From Rhizobium sp. NXC14 (GTDB lineage: Bacteria > Pseudomonadota > Alphaproteobacteria > Rhizobiales > Rhizobiaceae), in contig NZ_CP021033.1 in NCBI RefSeq assembly GCF_002117485.1, positions 825,016 to 889,015 on the forward strand: DNA of 64,000 nucleotides. Reading direction: 5' to 3'. The position numbers and the translations under genes were made by a program. Shown in pieces: positions 1 through 9,039 of the stretch; within the stretch, counting starts at the first letter, position 1; each line of letters begins with the position of its first letter. The notes under the pieces were generated by a model. It was not told the origin of the DNA and did no database searches. It saw only the letters and a program-made list of their open reading frames with translations.

Positions 1-131
1 CTGAGAGAAACGCGCTGCCGGCAGAGACAATGGCAAGGTGTTGCTGCCAACTGTACATTTTCCGCGGAGCGGCTGACGTTCGCCTTCTCCTGTGGTCCGC
101 CAGGTGGCAGTTCGTTTCGGCTGCAGCGCAA

Positions 132-169
132 GAGCAAATAATAAAACCGGCCCTGAAATCCGGGCCGGT
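132..169 (-). terminator. Rho-independent terminator for the cupin gene
   Basis: An 8-bp GC stem (ACCGGCCC at 146-153 pairing with GGGCCGGT at 162-169) is followed on the minus strand by a T-rich tract, TTTTATTATT. It lies about 70 bases beyond the stop of the minus-strand cupin gene, so it probably ends that transcript. Nothing else was recognised in bases 1-239. Confidence 0.6.
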
Positions 170-239
170 CGACTCCGTTTATCGTATATGCAATTGCCCC
201 GGCAGCTATGGCCGAGAAGCAAGCGCATCTGGCGGTGTT

Positions 240-689
240 TCAACCCGCGCTGTCTGCCGTCTGCTCCCGCTTCCGTTGTGTGATGAAGGTTTCCGGCGTG
301 CCGTCGTCGCTGTTGACGAAGACAATATCCTTTGGGTCCCGGCGCGGTGTGTCGACAGACAGGAAGACGACGGGCTCCTCCACGATTTGGGGTAATGCAT
401 GGACGGTGCCTTTTTCGAAGAAGAGCAACTGTCCCGGCTTAAATTCCGCCTCGGTGGATGGATTTTCCATCCAGAAGGTCCCCCGTCCGGAGAGCACGTA
501 AAGGTACTCGTCACAGCCGCGATGGAAATGCGGCGGCGTTCCTTTGTATACACGGAACACGCGTGAGCTCGCAGCGGCAGTGTCGCGGAGATATTCGTCT
601 ACCAGAAGCGTGTCCGCAGTCTGCGGGAATGTTGCGACGATGGATGCAAGATCGAAACGGGCGGAGCGGGCGCTTTCCTTCGTGGTCAT
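240..689 (-). CDS. Cupin-domain protein
   Basis: This 149-residue protein is a small single-domain cupin. The centre reads PPHFHRGCDEYLYVLSG, which is the metal-binding HxH...E half of cupin motif 1, and a later GQLLFFEKGTVHALPQ block supplies the second histidine. Such proteins bind a metal ion and act as small-molecule dioxygenases, isomerases or sensors; the substrate cannot be told here. The start at 689 was chosen because GAGGAG lies just upstream, and a longer reading runs into the neighbouring SDR gene. It follows the SDR gene closely on the same strand, so the two are probably one transcript. Confidence 0.8.
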   Translation of the reverse strand: MTTKESARSARFDLASIVATFPQTADTLLVDEYLRDTAAASSRVFRVYKGTPPHFHRGCDEYLYVLSGRGTFWMENPSTEAEFKPGQLLFFEKGTVHALPQIVEEPVVFLSVDTPRRDPKDIVFVNSDDGTPETFITQRKREQTADSAG

Positions 690-699
690 GGCGAACTCC

Positions 700-1509
700 T
701 CACGCAGCGGGTTCGGACGCGGCAGCATAGCGCGGAGCCGGACGAACGTTCGAAAGGTGTGGCAGCATGACCTGACGGGCAGCCTCATACGCGTCCCATT
801 CCGCACCATTCTGCAGTGACGGAATGGTAACCTTTTCCTGGCGATCGAGGCCGAGAAGGGCGGAATCGACCAGATCCGCAGTGCTCATGAGCCATTCACT
901 CGGAAGGTTGCTGACACCAACGCCCGCAACATCCCAAAACTCTGTCGAAGTCGCGCCGGGTAGAACGGCCTGGGCAATGATCCCCTTGGCCGAAAGTTCA
1001 TGCTGCAGCGACTGCGTGAAGGCGAGCATATATGCCTTGGTGCCCCCATAAACCCCGTTGAGCAGCTCCGGAGCGATCGCCACGATGGAGGCGATATTGA
1101 TGATAGTGCCGCCGCCTCGCTTCACCATGCCAGGCACAACCGCGTAGGTCAGCCGCGTCGGGGCCGCGACGTTGGTGGCAATCATTTCGGCCATTTTGTC
1201 GATGTCGCTTTCCAGAAGCGTACCGGCACCACCGAAACCGGCATTGTTGACAAGAACAGAAATTCTGTCCTCACCGGAGAGACGCGCCTCGAGCGCGGTG
1301 AGATCAGCATCCTTGGTGAGATCGGCCGTCAAAACCGTTACCGCTACGTCGTGGGTTTTGCGGATGCGCTCGGCGACGGCGTCAAGCTTTTCCTTGTTGC
1401 GCGCGACCAGAATGACGTCGTAGCCGCGACCCGCCAGCCGATCGGCGTAGGTCGCGCCGATGCCAGAAGATGCACCTGTGATGACGGCCGTGGTTTTTTC
1501 AGTGCTCAT
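700..1509 (-). CDS. SDR family NAD(P)-dependent oxidoreductase
   Basis: This 269-residue classical short-chain dehydrogenase has the cofactor motif TGASSGIG at residues 11-18, NNAG at 88-91 and catalytic Ser141, Tyr154 and Lys158. The start has a good ribosome site (GAAGGAGATT). It probably oxidises or reduces a small carbonyl or alcohol in the cytoplasm; the substrate is unknown. It is clearly paralogous to the SDR at 20779-21582, sharing the same blocks (YADRLA.RGYD, VLPGAT, a C-terminal P..SN/P..SR segment), so the plasmid carries two members of one subfamily. The cupin gene follows with 10 bases between them. Confidence 0.9.
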   Translation of the reverse strand: MSTEKTTAVITGASSGIGATYADRLAGRGYDVILVARNKEKLDAVAERIRKTHDVAVTVLTADLTKDADLTALEARLSGEDRISVLVNNAGFGGAGTLLESDIDKMAEMIATNVAAPTRLTYAVVPGMVKRGGGTIINIASIVAIAPELLNGVYGGTKAYMLAFTQSLQHELSAKGIIAQAVLPGATSTEFWDVAGVGVSNLPSEWLMSTADLVDSALLGLDRQEKVTIPSLQNGAEWDAYEAARQVMLPHLSNVRPAPRYAAASEPAA

Positions 1510-1769
1510 GATAAATCTCCTTCAGAGTGGTTTGCAGTGCCACCGCAAATCTGAAGCAGACGCCGTTCTCGATATTTGACGATACGTTCATTCCTGGCAA
1601 AGCGCCGAGACAGTCCCTCACGTAGCATAATCATCCAATAAATCGCCGAGCGGAGTTCCTACTTCCTGGACGTACGCGGATCGTTCAGCCGCCCGGCAAG
1701 CGAGATGGTTGCCGTCGTCAATGTCCTCCCGGTTGGACGTGTACTGCTTTAAGCCCAAGGAGATTTGGC

Positions 1770-2987
1770 ATGGCCACAGAACTCTCGCAGAAAGCAAGCT
1801 TCTGGGTGGCGGCAGGTATCGTTGCCCATACATTATGGACCAGTGCCGCTCCGGCGATGGCCTATCCGCTGTACTCTGCACAATGGCATCTTACGCCAAC
1901 GATCACGACAACCATCTTCGCGATCTACCCAATCGTGGTGGTCGCCACGCTGATCACCTTCGGCGATCTCTCCGATCATATCGGTCCACGGATGACCATG
2001 CTCTACGGGCTTATGGCGTCGATCGCAGGCGTGTTCCTTTTCGCCATCGCACGCGATGTATGGATGCTGTTTGTCGGTCGCGTCTTCATGGGGCTTGGAG
2101 TCGGATTGTCCGCTGGTCCATCTACCGCTGCGTTGGTGGACTACGCCGGCAAGGACGCAACCGAACGAGCAAGTTCGATGACTATATCCGGTCAAGCAGT
2201 CGGCTTCGCGGCGTCACTGCTCGTTGGTGGTTTGCTGATCCAGTATGCGCCGTTTCCAACCCACCTGAGCTTTCTGGTCTTACTGTTTCTCCTCGTCATC
2301 TTGGGTGGATTGACCTATTTCCTGCCGAGGGACACGAACGCCATGTCAGGCCAGTGGAAACTACGTCTGCCCAGGGTCGAACGATCGCTGCGTAGACCTT
2401 TTATCGTTTCCGCGATCACGGTCATGACCGCTTACACGCATGGCGTGACGGTAGGCTCCCTCGGCTCGCAATTCGCACGTGAGCTGGTTCAATCTTCCAA
2501 CGTGTTCGTCAACAGTGTCGCTCTTTCGCTGTTCGGTATCTCACTCGGCATCACCGGCTTGTTGTCGCGCAGGGCCGATCCCTCCAAAGCCGCCATATTG
2601 GGCACAGTGATTTCTATTGGCGCCATGGTCCTGCTTGCGGGGGCCGCGATCTTTCGTAGCCTCGCACTGTTCATCGCGATGGCGGCTGCCTCGGGTACCG
2701 GTTACGCGCTCATGGTGTACGGCGGTCTCGCCATCATCACCGGCGTAACGCCGAAGGACGTCCGGGGCGGAGTGCTTTCCGGCGTGTTTCTTTTCGCCTA
2801 CCTGTTCACCGGCATATTGGCGGTGATCCTCGGTAAGATCGCTACGCTGAGCGATCTAGCCCATGCGGCCTTTGCGGAGGTCTTGGTGATGTCAGCTCTT
2901 TGTTTGGCAACCCTTATCCTGTTGGTCGCCTACGCCCGGCGGGAACCCTTGTCGCCGCCCTCTGAGACTTGCGCCACCAAGGCCTGA
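1770..2987 (+). CDS. MFS transporter
   Basis: This 405-residue, strongly hydrophobic protein has about 12 membrane segments. The MFS loop 2-3 signature reads GDLSDHIGPR at residues 65-74. An excellent ribosome site (AAGGAG) precedes the ATG. It is probably a proton-coupled efflux or uptake carrier of the inner membrane; the substrate cannot be inferred. It is divergent from the SDR/cupin pair and lies 61 bases upstream of the metallo-beta-lactamase-fold gene on the same strand, so those two may be co-transcribed and end at the terminator at 3948. Confidence 0.88.
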   Translation: MATELSQKASFWVAAGIVAHTLWTSAAPAMAYPLYSAQWHLTPTITTTIFAIYPIVVVATLITFGDLSDHIGPRMTMLYGLMASIAGVFLFAIARDVWMLFVGRVFMGLGVGLSAGPSTAALVDYAGKDATERASSMTISGQAVGFAASLLVGGLLIQYAPFPTHLSFLVLLFLLVILGGLTYFLPRDTNAMSGQWKLRLPRVERSLRRPFIVSAITVMTAYTHGVTVGSLGSQFARELVQSSNVFVNSVALSLFGISLGITGLLSRRADPSKAAILGTVISIGAMVLLAGAAIFRSLALFIAMAAASGTGYALMVYGGLAIITGVTPKDVRGGVLSGVFLFAYLFTGILAVILGKIATLSDLAHAAFAEVLVMSALCLATLILLVAYARREPLSPPSETCATKA

Positions 2988-3048
2988 TCACGTTTCCCCG
3001 GCGCGACCTCCCGTCACGCCAGCCTGCCCACCAACCCAGGAGATACCT

Positions 3049-3924
3049 ATGAGCCTCAAAGTCTATCCTATCAACTTCGGTAATATGACATTGGATTCGA
3101 GCGGCCTTGTTCTGTTTCGCAATCCGGGCATCCGAACCACGATACCCACGCTCGGGTTCCTTATCCTCGGCGGCGAAGAACCCCTTCTCGTCGACACCGG
3201 ATCGCGAAATGCCGAGCAGTATGAAATCTTGGGTATCGGCGCGGAACAGACGGCAGAAATGTCGATAGCAAGCCACCTGGCACGCCATGGCCTCAGAATG
3301 AACGACATCAGGCATGTCATTCATACCCACGCCCATATCGATCACTCCGGCCAGGACTTCCTCTTCCCGATGTCTACGACGATCGCCATGTCACGCCGCG
3401 AGCTGGAATTTGCAGCCTCCGGCCTCATGGGTCCGGTCATGTACACGGCCGTCGAAACAAAACATCTTATCGACCGTCTGCATACTCGCGGCGCTCTGCG
3501 CCTTTTCGACGTCGACGGAACCTTCGAGGAGGAAATCATCCCAGGCGTCGCGGTGCGACTGACGGGCGGCCATACACCCGGCTCCATATCGGTGCTCGTT
3601 GAAACGGACGAGGGCCTGGTCAACATTGCCGGTGACGTCGCCTACCACGTTGCGGACCAGTTGATCGACCCGATACTCGATCAGGCAGCGCACGAGCCGA
3701 CAATCACCGCCAATCGCGCCATGTCGACACTCGATGAAAAGAAAGCGATCAAGCGAGCCCTTTCCGGGACCCGCTTCCTCCTGATCAGCCATGACAGCCC
3801 CGCACTCGTTCGGGGCGGAAAGATCATTGGTCGCTATCATGACGCCATAGACAATCCGAACGCCGATGTGACTGCCGCAGCCAACTATGAATTGCTGCGG
3901 AAGGCAGATGACATCGCAGCCTGA
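3049..3924 (+). CDS. Metallo-beta-lactamase-fold hydrolase, N-acyl-homoserine lactonase-like
   Basis: This 291-residue hydrolase shows the dinuclear zinc motif HTHAHIDH at residues 92-99, a third ligand in GGHTPGS (His175), Asp196 in GDVAYH and a late His248. This layout and length fit the AiiA/AttM/AiiB lactonase branch, which opens the lactone ring of quorum signals or gamma-butyrolactone in the cytoplasm. The family is a strong call; the substrate is inference. The ribosome site is AGGAGAT. It is downstream of an MFS gene and has its own strong terminator, which suggests a two-gene unit that imports or exports and then hydrolyses a compound. Confidence 0.8.
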   Translation: MSLKVYPINFGNMTLDSSGLVLFRNPGIRTTIPTLGFLILGGEEPLLVDTGSRNAEQYEILGIGAEQTAEMSIASHLARHGLRMNDIRHVIHTHAHIDHSGQDFLFPMSTTIAMSRRELEFAASGLMGPVMYTAVETKHLIDRLHTRGALRLFDVDGTFEEEIIPGVAVRLTGGHTPGSISVLVETDEGLVNIAGDVAYHVADQLIDPILDQAAHEPTITANRAMSTLDEKKAIKRALSGTRFLLISHDSPALVRGGKIIGRYHDAIDNPNADVTAAANYELLRKADDIAA

Positions 3925-3947
3925 GGGAACAACCGGAAGACACAACG

Positions 3948-3979
3948 AGGGCGGGGAAAAAAATCCCCGCCCTTTTTTG
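3948..3979 (+). terminator. Rho-independent terminator
   Basis: A 10-bp perfect stem, AGGGCGGGGA (3948-3957) pairing with TCCCCGCCCT (3964-3973), is followed by a run of six T. It lies 24 bases after the lactonase-like gene stop and is a textbook intrinsic terminator. Confidence 0.9.
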
Positions 3980-4455
3980 TGCCTACGCCCCATCGCTTCA
4001 AGACCGGCGCTTTATATAGCGTGGGACACCAGAACAGCCCTCCCGTCATTGTCGCGAAGACCTTGTGATCGGTCTCCGCTGCCGTCAGCTCAGGCTTCTA
4101 AATAGTGGATTTGGCAAACCTCACCCCTTGGCGACCAGCGTCGAAGCAGGCTGGCTCTGCGCCTGCGCCCTGCCCATGGTCTCGCACCTAAACTACGAGT
4201 GCAGGAATGGCTTACGGGTCACGATGGCGTTTAACGAGGACGCTTTTGAGCTCCGAGAGGTCCGCGCGAAAACCACGCAAAGTCGGCCACCATCAGGTGG
4301 CATGGCCCGATCCAACCCATCGAAAATGGTGACTAACATCCTTGGCAGCGGCACCCCATCCAAAGGTTTGGGGTGGCGAAAACCTGAGTTCAATCGCCAA
4401 ATCAAGGTGCATTCGGCAAAGTGAGATCATTGAGTTTAACCAAGGAGTTAACGAG
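3980..4455. other. Intergenic region without a recognised gene
   Basis: No open frame here has a credible start, a family resemblance or good codon use. A small hairpin (CACCCCA at 4352-4358 with TGGGGTG at 4369-4375) lies about 80 bases before the AraC-type gene and may be part of its leader. The region probably holds the regulator's promoter, which I cannot place. Confidence 0.5.
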
Positions 4456-4956
4456 ATGACCGCTGCTGCAAACATATCTTGGACAAACAATGCTGATGCC
4501 GTACGCTCCCGCATCGCCACCGGAGCTCACCCATCTGCTATGGACGCGGACATCGCCAAGATGCCCGCCTTCTTCCCGGATGCGAGCACCGAAGTTGTTC
4601 GTGGTGGGCTTGCCCCGTGGCAATACAAGAAGGTGTTGAAGTTCATCGAAGATCATCTTTCTGAAACGATCAGGATCGAGGAACTCGCAGATCTTGCCCG
4701 CTTGAGCAGCAGTCACTTTTCTCGGGCCTTTCGGGCAACGGTTGGCCAGTCACCTTACGACTATGTTCTCGGCCGCCGGATGGCTTTCGCCAAGCAACTG
4801 ATGGCGAAGACAGACGCTTCCCTGAGCGAAATTGCGCTGGACTGCGGAATGTCCGACCAAGCACATCTCTGCAAGGTTTTTCGCCGTACTTTCGGAACGA
4901 CGCCGAACGCCTGGCGAAAGCCCCAGCGGACAGAAGCGAAACGCACCCTCCATTGA
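4456..4956 (+). CDS. AraC family transcriptional regulator
   Basis: This 166-residue protein consists mainly of an AraC-type DNA-binding domain. The first helix-turn-helix is near residues 76-97 (IEELADLARLSSSHFSRAF) and the second near 124-147 (IALDCGMSDQAHLCKVFRR). There is only about 50 residues of N-terminal sequence and no recognisable ligand-binding domain, so it may act without an effector or through its level. The ATG at 4456 was chosen for the AAGGAG seven bases upstream. It stands alone between terminators. Confidence 0.85.
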   Translation: MTAAANISWTNNADAVRSRIATGAHPSAMDADIAKMPAFFPDASTEVVRGGLAPWQYKKVLKFIEDHLSETIRIEELADLARLSSSHFSRAFRATVGQSPYDYVLGRRMAFAKQLMAKTDASLSEIALDCGMSDQAHLCKVFRRTFGTTPNAWRKPQRTEAKRTLH

Positions 4957-4970
4957 AACATCTCGACGCT

Positions 4971-4998
4971 CGTCACCGCCGGCATTCGGGCGGTGACG
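4971..4998 (+). terminator. Hairpin after the AraC gene
   Basis: A perfect 10-bp stem, CGTCACCGCC (4971-4980) with GGCGGTGACG (4989-4998), sits 15 bases after the AraC stop. It lacks a T run, so it is a probable but not certain terminator. Confidence 0.55.
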
Positions 4999-5022
4999 CT
5001 CCGCATCATTTGTGAATGAGGG

Positions 5023-5057
5023 AACCTGTAACCGCCCCCTGCCGGCGCTTACAGGTT
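5023..5057. repeat. Inverted repeat between the AraC and receiver genes
   Basis: AACCTGTAA (5023-5031) is repeated inverted as TTACAGGTT (5049-5057), with an 18-base spacer. Read on the plus strand the right arm runs into TTTTC. It lies between convergent genes and may end transcription of either. Confidence 0.45.
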
Positions 5058-5130
5058 TTCTGTTATCGGCCGGCATCGTCTGCGGACGCTCATGCAAGAT
5101 TTGAGCGTCTGAATAGGGGGGCGCCTGCCC

Positions 5131-5526
5131 TCACACATCTTCCAGGCAGCGAATGAGATCATCGGCGAGGATTGGCTTCTGCAGCAGCTCCCGAGCTCCG
5201 CCCGTTATCGCGCGTTGACGCAACATGTCGTCTCGCAACGCTGTCATCATGACGACCGGAATACCGGGACGCTGGGCGCGAACAACATTTTGCAGATCAA
5301 GCCCACTCATGCCAGGCATATTGATGTCGGTTAAGAGGACATCGACACGATCCTTATGGGGAGATTCCAAAAATGCTTCTCCGGATCCGAACGCAAGGAC
5401 ATCATAGCCCATCGCCTCAAGGAACCCGGATGTGCCCTCAAGCAGCGCCTCGTCGTCATCAACGATAGCAATGGTTTTCTTGCCGAGGAACACCGGCGAC
5501 GTCCTTTCCGCAACACGTTCAGTCAT
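5131..5526 (-). CDS. Single-domain response regulator receiver protein
   Basis: This 131-residue protein is a CheY/FixJ-type receiver alone. The acidic pocket is DDD at residues 23-25, the phospho-acceptor is Asp67 (LLTDINMPG) and the conserved lysine is Lys117 (LLQKP). It has no output domain. It lies 128 bases downstream of a full FixJ-type regulator on the same strand and near the MFS-histidine kinase gene. It could compete for, or relay, phosphate from that kinase; this is inference from position. Confidence 0.88.
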   Translation of the reverse strand: MTERVAERTSPVFLGKKTIAIVDDDEALLEGTSGFLEAMGYDVLAFGSGEAFLESPHKDRVDVLLTDINMPGMSGLDLQNVVRAQRPGIPVVMMTALRDDMLRQRAITGGARELLQKPILADDLIRCLEDV

Positions 5527-5654
5527 ATCGGTAAAATAGCCTGTCGCTGGCTTCCCGATAATTATACAATCGTATGGCCATATGCCGAACCGATCATAAA
5601 CCGACCGATGCGGCAGGCTGATCTTACGAATGCATTCGGCGAGTTATGGTTGCG

Positions 5655-6269
5655 TCAGCCGGTTTTAAGCAGCTCCGCTTTACGAACCAGGTCGGCGACC
5701 GAAGCCGACTTCATCTTGCGCATGACATTGCCGCGGTGGATCTTGACGGTGATCTCGCTCAACTGCAGCTCATGGGCGATCTGCTTGTTCAACAGACCCC
5801 GGACAACGGCATCCATGACCTGCGTCTCGCGCGGCGTCAGAGCGGCTGCAAGCTTGCTGATTTCCATCGTTGCAGACCATTGCGAATGTTGCTCTCGGTC
5901 TTTCTCGATCGCGGCAGTCACAGCATCTATGATGTCCTGATCCCGGAATGGCTTCTGCAGAAAGTCAAGCGCCCCCGCCTTCATCGCTCGGACCGTCATC
6001 GGGACGTCCCCATAGCCGCTCATAAAAATGATCGGCTTTCGATTGCCTGTTGACGCGAGTTTGGCTTGTAGCTCCAAGCCGCTGAGACCGGGCAGCCGCA
6101 CGTCGAGGATCAAGCATCCCAGTCGATCGGGTAGAGTTGCCGCCAAGAGTTCCGCGGTGGAGCCAAATCCGACCGACTCGATCCCGACGGACCGGAGGAT
6201 TTCGCCGACGCTTTCCCGCATCCCTTCGTCGTCATCGACGATGGTAACAAGGGGTGTGGCGTCGGTCAT
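5655..6269 (-). CDS. FixJ/NarL-type response regulator with LuxR HTH
   Basis: This 204-residue two-domain regulator has a receiver at about residues 1-120 (DDD at 12-14, phospho-acceptor Asp56 in LILDVRLPG, KP near 105) and a C-terminal LuxR-type helix-turn-helix (TPRETQVMDAVVRGLLNKQ then SEITVKIHRGNVMRKM). This is the FixJ/StyR/TodT layout. The start at 6269 has GGAGAG upstream. It is divergent from the MFS-histidine kinase gene with a 197-base shared promoter region, the typical arrangement for a cognate pair that regulates its own promoter. Confidence 0.9.
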   Translation of the reverse strand: MTDATPLVTIVDDDEGMRESVGEILRSVGIESVGFGSTAELLAATLPDRLGCLILDVRLPGLSGLELQAKLASTGNRKPIIFMSGYGDVPMTVRAMKAGALDFLQKPFRDQDIIDAVTAAIEKDREQHSQWSATMEISKLAAALTPRETQVMDAVVRGLLNKQIAHELQLSEITVKIHRGNVMRKMKSASVADLVRKAELLKTG

Positions 6270-6466
6270 GGGTTCTCTCCAGGCAAAGTCGGGATGCGAG
6301 TATGTGAAACGTCGTCGCAAAGTCTTCCTACAGGGCTTCAGCCTCACACGCCATAGACACCGAAGCTACTCCTTGCGTGATTTGCTCGGGTACGGGTGCG
6401 CACGGACCCATGAAGTGCTAACAGAATACCAGTCAGATCCGATTAATTCCTTTAGCGAAACATTTC

Positions 6467-9019
6467 ATGGCCAATGCCTTGCCGACCGAGACCTCGAACT
6501 TCCGTTCGACAGGTGGAGGAACCACCAGACCGGCCGCGATAACCTCTCGAATTCTCGTGTCGAGCCTCATAGGGACGTCGGTCGAGTTTTACGATTTTTA
6601 CATATATGCCACTGCTGCGAGCTTGATATTCGGGCCACTCTTCTTCCCGGCTTCCGTTTCGTCGCTGGAGCTTATCGGAGCCTATGCAAGCTTCGGCATC
6701 GCCTTCATCGCACGACCGATCGGAGGCATTGTCTTCGGGCATTTTGGAGATCGGGTGGGTCGCAAGGCCACACTCGTGGCGTCGCTATTACTGATGGGCC
6801 TCTCCACCGCTGCGATTGGCCTTCTTCCAAGCTACGCGGTCGCCGGTTGGCTGGCTCCGGCGCTTCTATGCCTGTTGCGTTTTGGCCAAGGCCTGGCGCT
6901 GGGCGGGGAGTGGACAGGCGCCGTCCTGCTGGCGCTGGAAAATGCTCCTCCTGGATGGCGAGCGCGCTTTGCAATGTTCGCGCCGCTCGGCGCACCGATC
7001 GGCTTCCTCCTGGCCAATGGGCTATTCCTGTTCCTGACGGTCTCGCTGACCCCGGCCGAGTTCGCCAGTTGGGGATGGCGCATTCCCTTTCTGGTCAGCC
7101 TTCCACTGGTCGGCTTTGGCCTCTGGTTGCGCTTCAACCTGGTCGAAACCCCAGAATTCACTGAGGCGGTAGCTGAGACGAAGCCCGCACGCGTTCCATT
7201 TTTCGAGGTCGTGCGCGACCATTCCTCTCAGCTTGTCATCGGTGCCTTCGGCGTCGTTGCATGCTTCTCTCTTTACTACGTTGTGACCGCGTTTGCGCTC
7301 GGCTACGGCACGACAAGCCTCGGCTATACAAGGGCTGAATTTCTCGGAGTGCAGCTGATTGCGATCCTGTTCATGGCCGGCTCGATTATCGTTGCCAGCT
7401 GGCTTGCCGATCGCCTGAGCCACGAACGGGTGCTGATCTGGGGATGCGTCGGGACGATCCTGTCAGGGATCGCCATATCCCCGATGATGAGCAGTGGCTC
7501 ACTCTCGACTATCTTCCTCTATCTGGCTCTTTCTCTCTGTGCCATGGGCTTCGTCAACGGACCGCTCGGCGCCTGGCTACCGAGCTTGTTTCCCGCCCGT
7601 GTCCGCTATTCCGGGACGTCTCTTGCCTTCAACATTGGCGGCATTGTCGGTGGCGCCTTCTCTCCCGTCATCGCCCAGACGCTCGCCTCCACCAGCGGTC
7701 TCCTCGCCGTAGGCTTTTATCTGGCGATCACCGGCGGACTAAGCCTTGTCGCCTTTGATGCGAGCGCCCGCGCCCGAACCATGCATGCCCTCACGCAGAG
7801 TGAAAAACGGTACCGCGCCATTTTCGAGCAGAATCACGTTTCCCTTTGCGAACTCGACCTTTCAAGGCTGCGCGAGAGACTCGACGAGATAGGTGCGGCC
7901 AATGGAGGCAGCATTCGAGGCTTTTTCGAGCGTCATCCCGGTCTCGCCGACGAGTGCGCGGATCTCATACACTTTGTTGACGTCAACGACGCCACGGTGA
8001 AACTATTTGCCTGTCGCTCTCCGGAAGAGCTCTTAGGCCCTGTGCGCCGGTTTCTACCAAGCAATGCGGACACGTTTCTTTCGCTTATCCTGGCGATGGA
8101 AGACGGCGCTGAGCGATACGAGAAGGAACTACATCTGCTGACCCTTGACGGTAAACCGGTTACAGTTTTGTTCATCGCAGCACTGACACCGGACCGCGAG
8201 GCACTCGATCGTGTTGCTTGCGCAATGATCAACGTGACACAGCGTGAGCAAGCGAAAGAGGCGCTCCTTGCGGCGCAAGTGCAGCTTGCCCGTGCTGGTC
8301 GAGTGGCAACCGTGGGGGCGGTCTCCGCCACCATCGCTCACGAGGTCAATCAACCGATCGGTGCTGCGGTTATGTTCGCGCAGGCTTGTATCCGCTGGCT
8401 GAAATCTGAAACGCCGGACATACAGGCAGCGCATAACGCCGCCGAAAAAGTCGTGCAGCACAGTATGCGTGCCAGCCAGATCATTCAGCGCACCCGCGAA
8501 CAGATCAAAGGAAATCAGCCGAGACCTGAACTTGTCGATCTCAAAGAGCTCGTCCTGGAGGTCATCGGACTGCTGGAGCGAGAGGTCGTCTCCTCCGCGA
8601 CGCGCGTCAAATCGATCTTTGCAGATCTCGACCACGTGATTCTTGCCAACCGGGTGGAAATGCAGCAGGTGATCGCGAACCTCATTACGAACGCCATCCA
8701 CGCTATGGGCGAGACCTCGCTGGAGAAGCGGGAGCTCAATCTCCTCACCGACCAGGGTTCAGGCGATACCATAAGGCTGACCGTCCGCGACAACGGGACC
8801 GGAATTCGATCAGACAACCTTGCAAAGCTATTCGACCCGTTCTTCACAACCAAATCCGAAGGAATGGGCGTCGGCCTCTCGATCTGCAAGACGATCGTCG
8901 ACGCACACGGCGGCTCGCTCACCGCACGGAACCACCCCGACGGCGGCGCCATGTTCGAGATGATATTGCCCCAGGCTACGACGTCCGCCCACGGCGCTAC
9001 CGGCATTCCCGCCGCATAA
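6467..9019 (+). CDS. MFS transporter-PAS-histidine kinase fusion protein
   Basis: This is one continuous 850-residue frame. Residues 1 to about 438 form a complete metabolite:H+ symporter-type MFS carrier (EFYDFYIYA at the first helix, GDRVGRKA in loop 2-3, RFGQGLALGGEWTGA in helix 4). Residues about 440-600 look like a PAS or input segment (SEKRYRAIFEQN). The rest is a histidine kinase: HisKA with His625 in IAHEVNQPIG, an N box (NLITNAIHAM), DNGTGI, a DPFFTTK block and a glycine box GMGVGLSI from residue 799. The H box and catalytic boxes are intact. The protein probably senses a transported substrate and phosphorylates the divergent FixJ-type regulator. The kinase half resembles the FixL/TodS/StyS-type group. 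Confidence 0.92.
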   Translation: MANALPTETSNFRSTGGGTTRPAAITSRILVSSLIGTSVEFYDFYIYATAASLIFGPLFFPASVSSLELIGAYASFGIAFIARPIGGIVFGHFGDRVGRKATLVASLLLMGLSTAAIGLLPSYAVAGWLAPALLCLLRFGQGLALGGEWTGAVLLALENAPPGWRARFAMFAPLGAPIGFLLANGLFLFLTVSLTPAEFASWGWRIPFLVSLPLVGFGLWLRFNLVETPEFTEAVAETKPARVPFFEVVRDHSSQLVIGAFGVVACFSLYYVVTAFALGYGTTSLGYTRAEFLGVQLIAILFMAGSIIVASWLADRLSHERVLIWGCVGTILSGIAISPMMSSGSLSTIFLYLALSLCAMGFVNGPLGAWLPSLFPARVRYSGTSLAFNIGGIVGGAFSPVIAQTLASTSGLLAVGFYLAITGGLSLVAFDASARARTMHALTQSEKRYRAIFEQNHVSLCELDLSRLRERLDEIGAANGGSIRGFFERHPGLADECADLIHFVDVNDATVKLFACRSPEELLGPVRRFLPSNADTFLSLILAMEDGAERYEKELHLLTLDGKPVTVLFIAALTPDREALDRVACAMINVTQREQAKEALLAAQVQLARAGRVATVGAVSATIAHEVNQPIGAAVMFAQACIRWLKSETPDIQAAHNAAEKVVQHSMRASQIIQRTREQIKGNQPRPELVDLKELVLEVIGLLEREVVSSATRVKSIFADLDHVILANRVEMQQVIANLITNAIHAMGETSLEKRELNLLTDQGSGDTIRLTVRDNGTGIRSDNLAKLFDPFFTTKSEGMGVGLSICKTIVDAHGGSLTARNHPDGGAMFEMILPQATTSAHGATGIPAA

Positions 9020-9039
9020 GGGACGTTGCCCAATGAAAT

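Noticed and set aside
4352..4375. Hairpin as a terminator
   Set aside because: It has a 7-bp stem but no T run and no upstream gene on either strand that ends there; it was kept only as a leader feature.
4065..4424. 119-codon open frame upstream of the AraC gene
   Set aside because: It lacks a ribosome site and recognisable domain, and overlaps the likely promoter region of the AraC gene.
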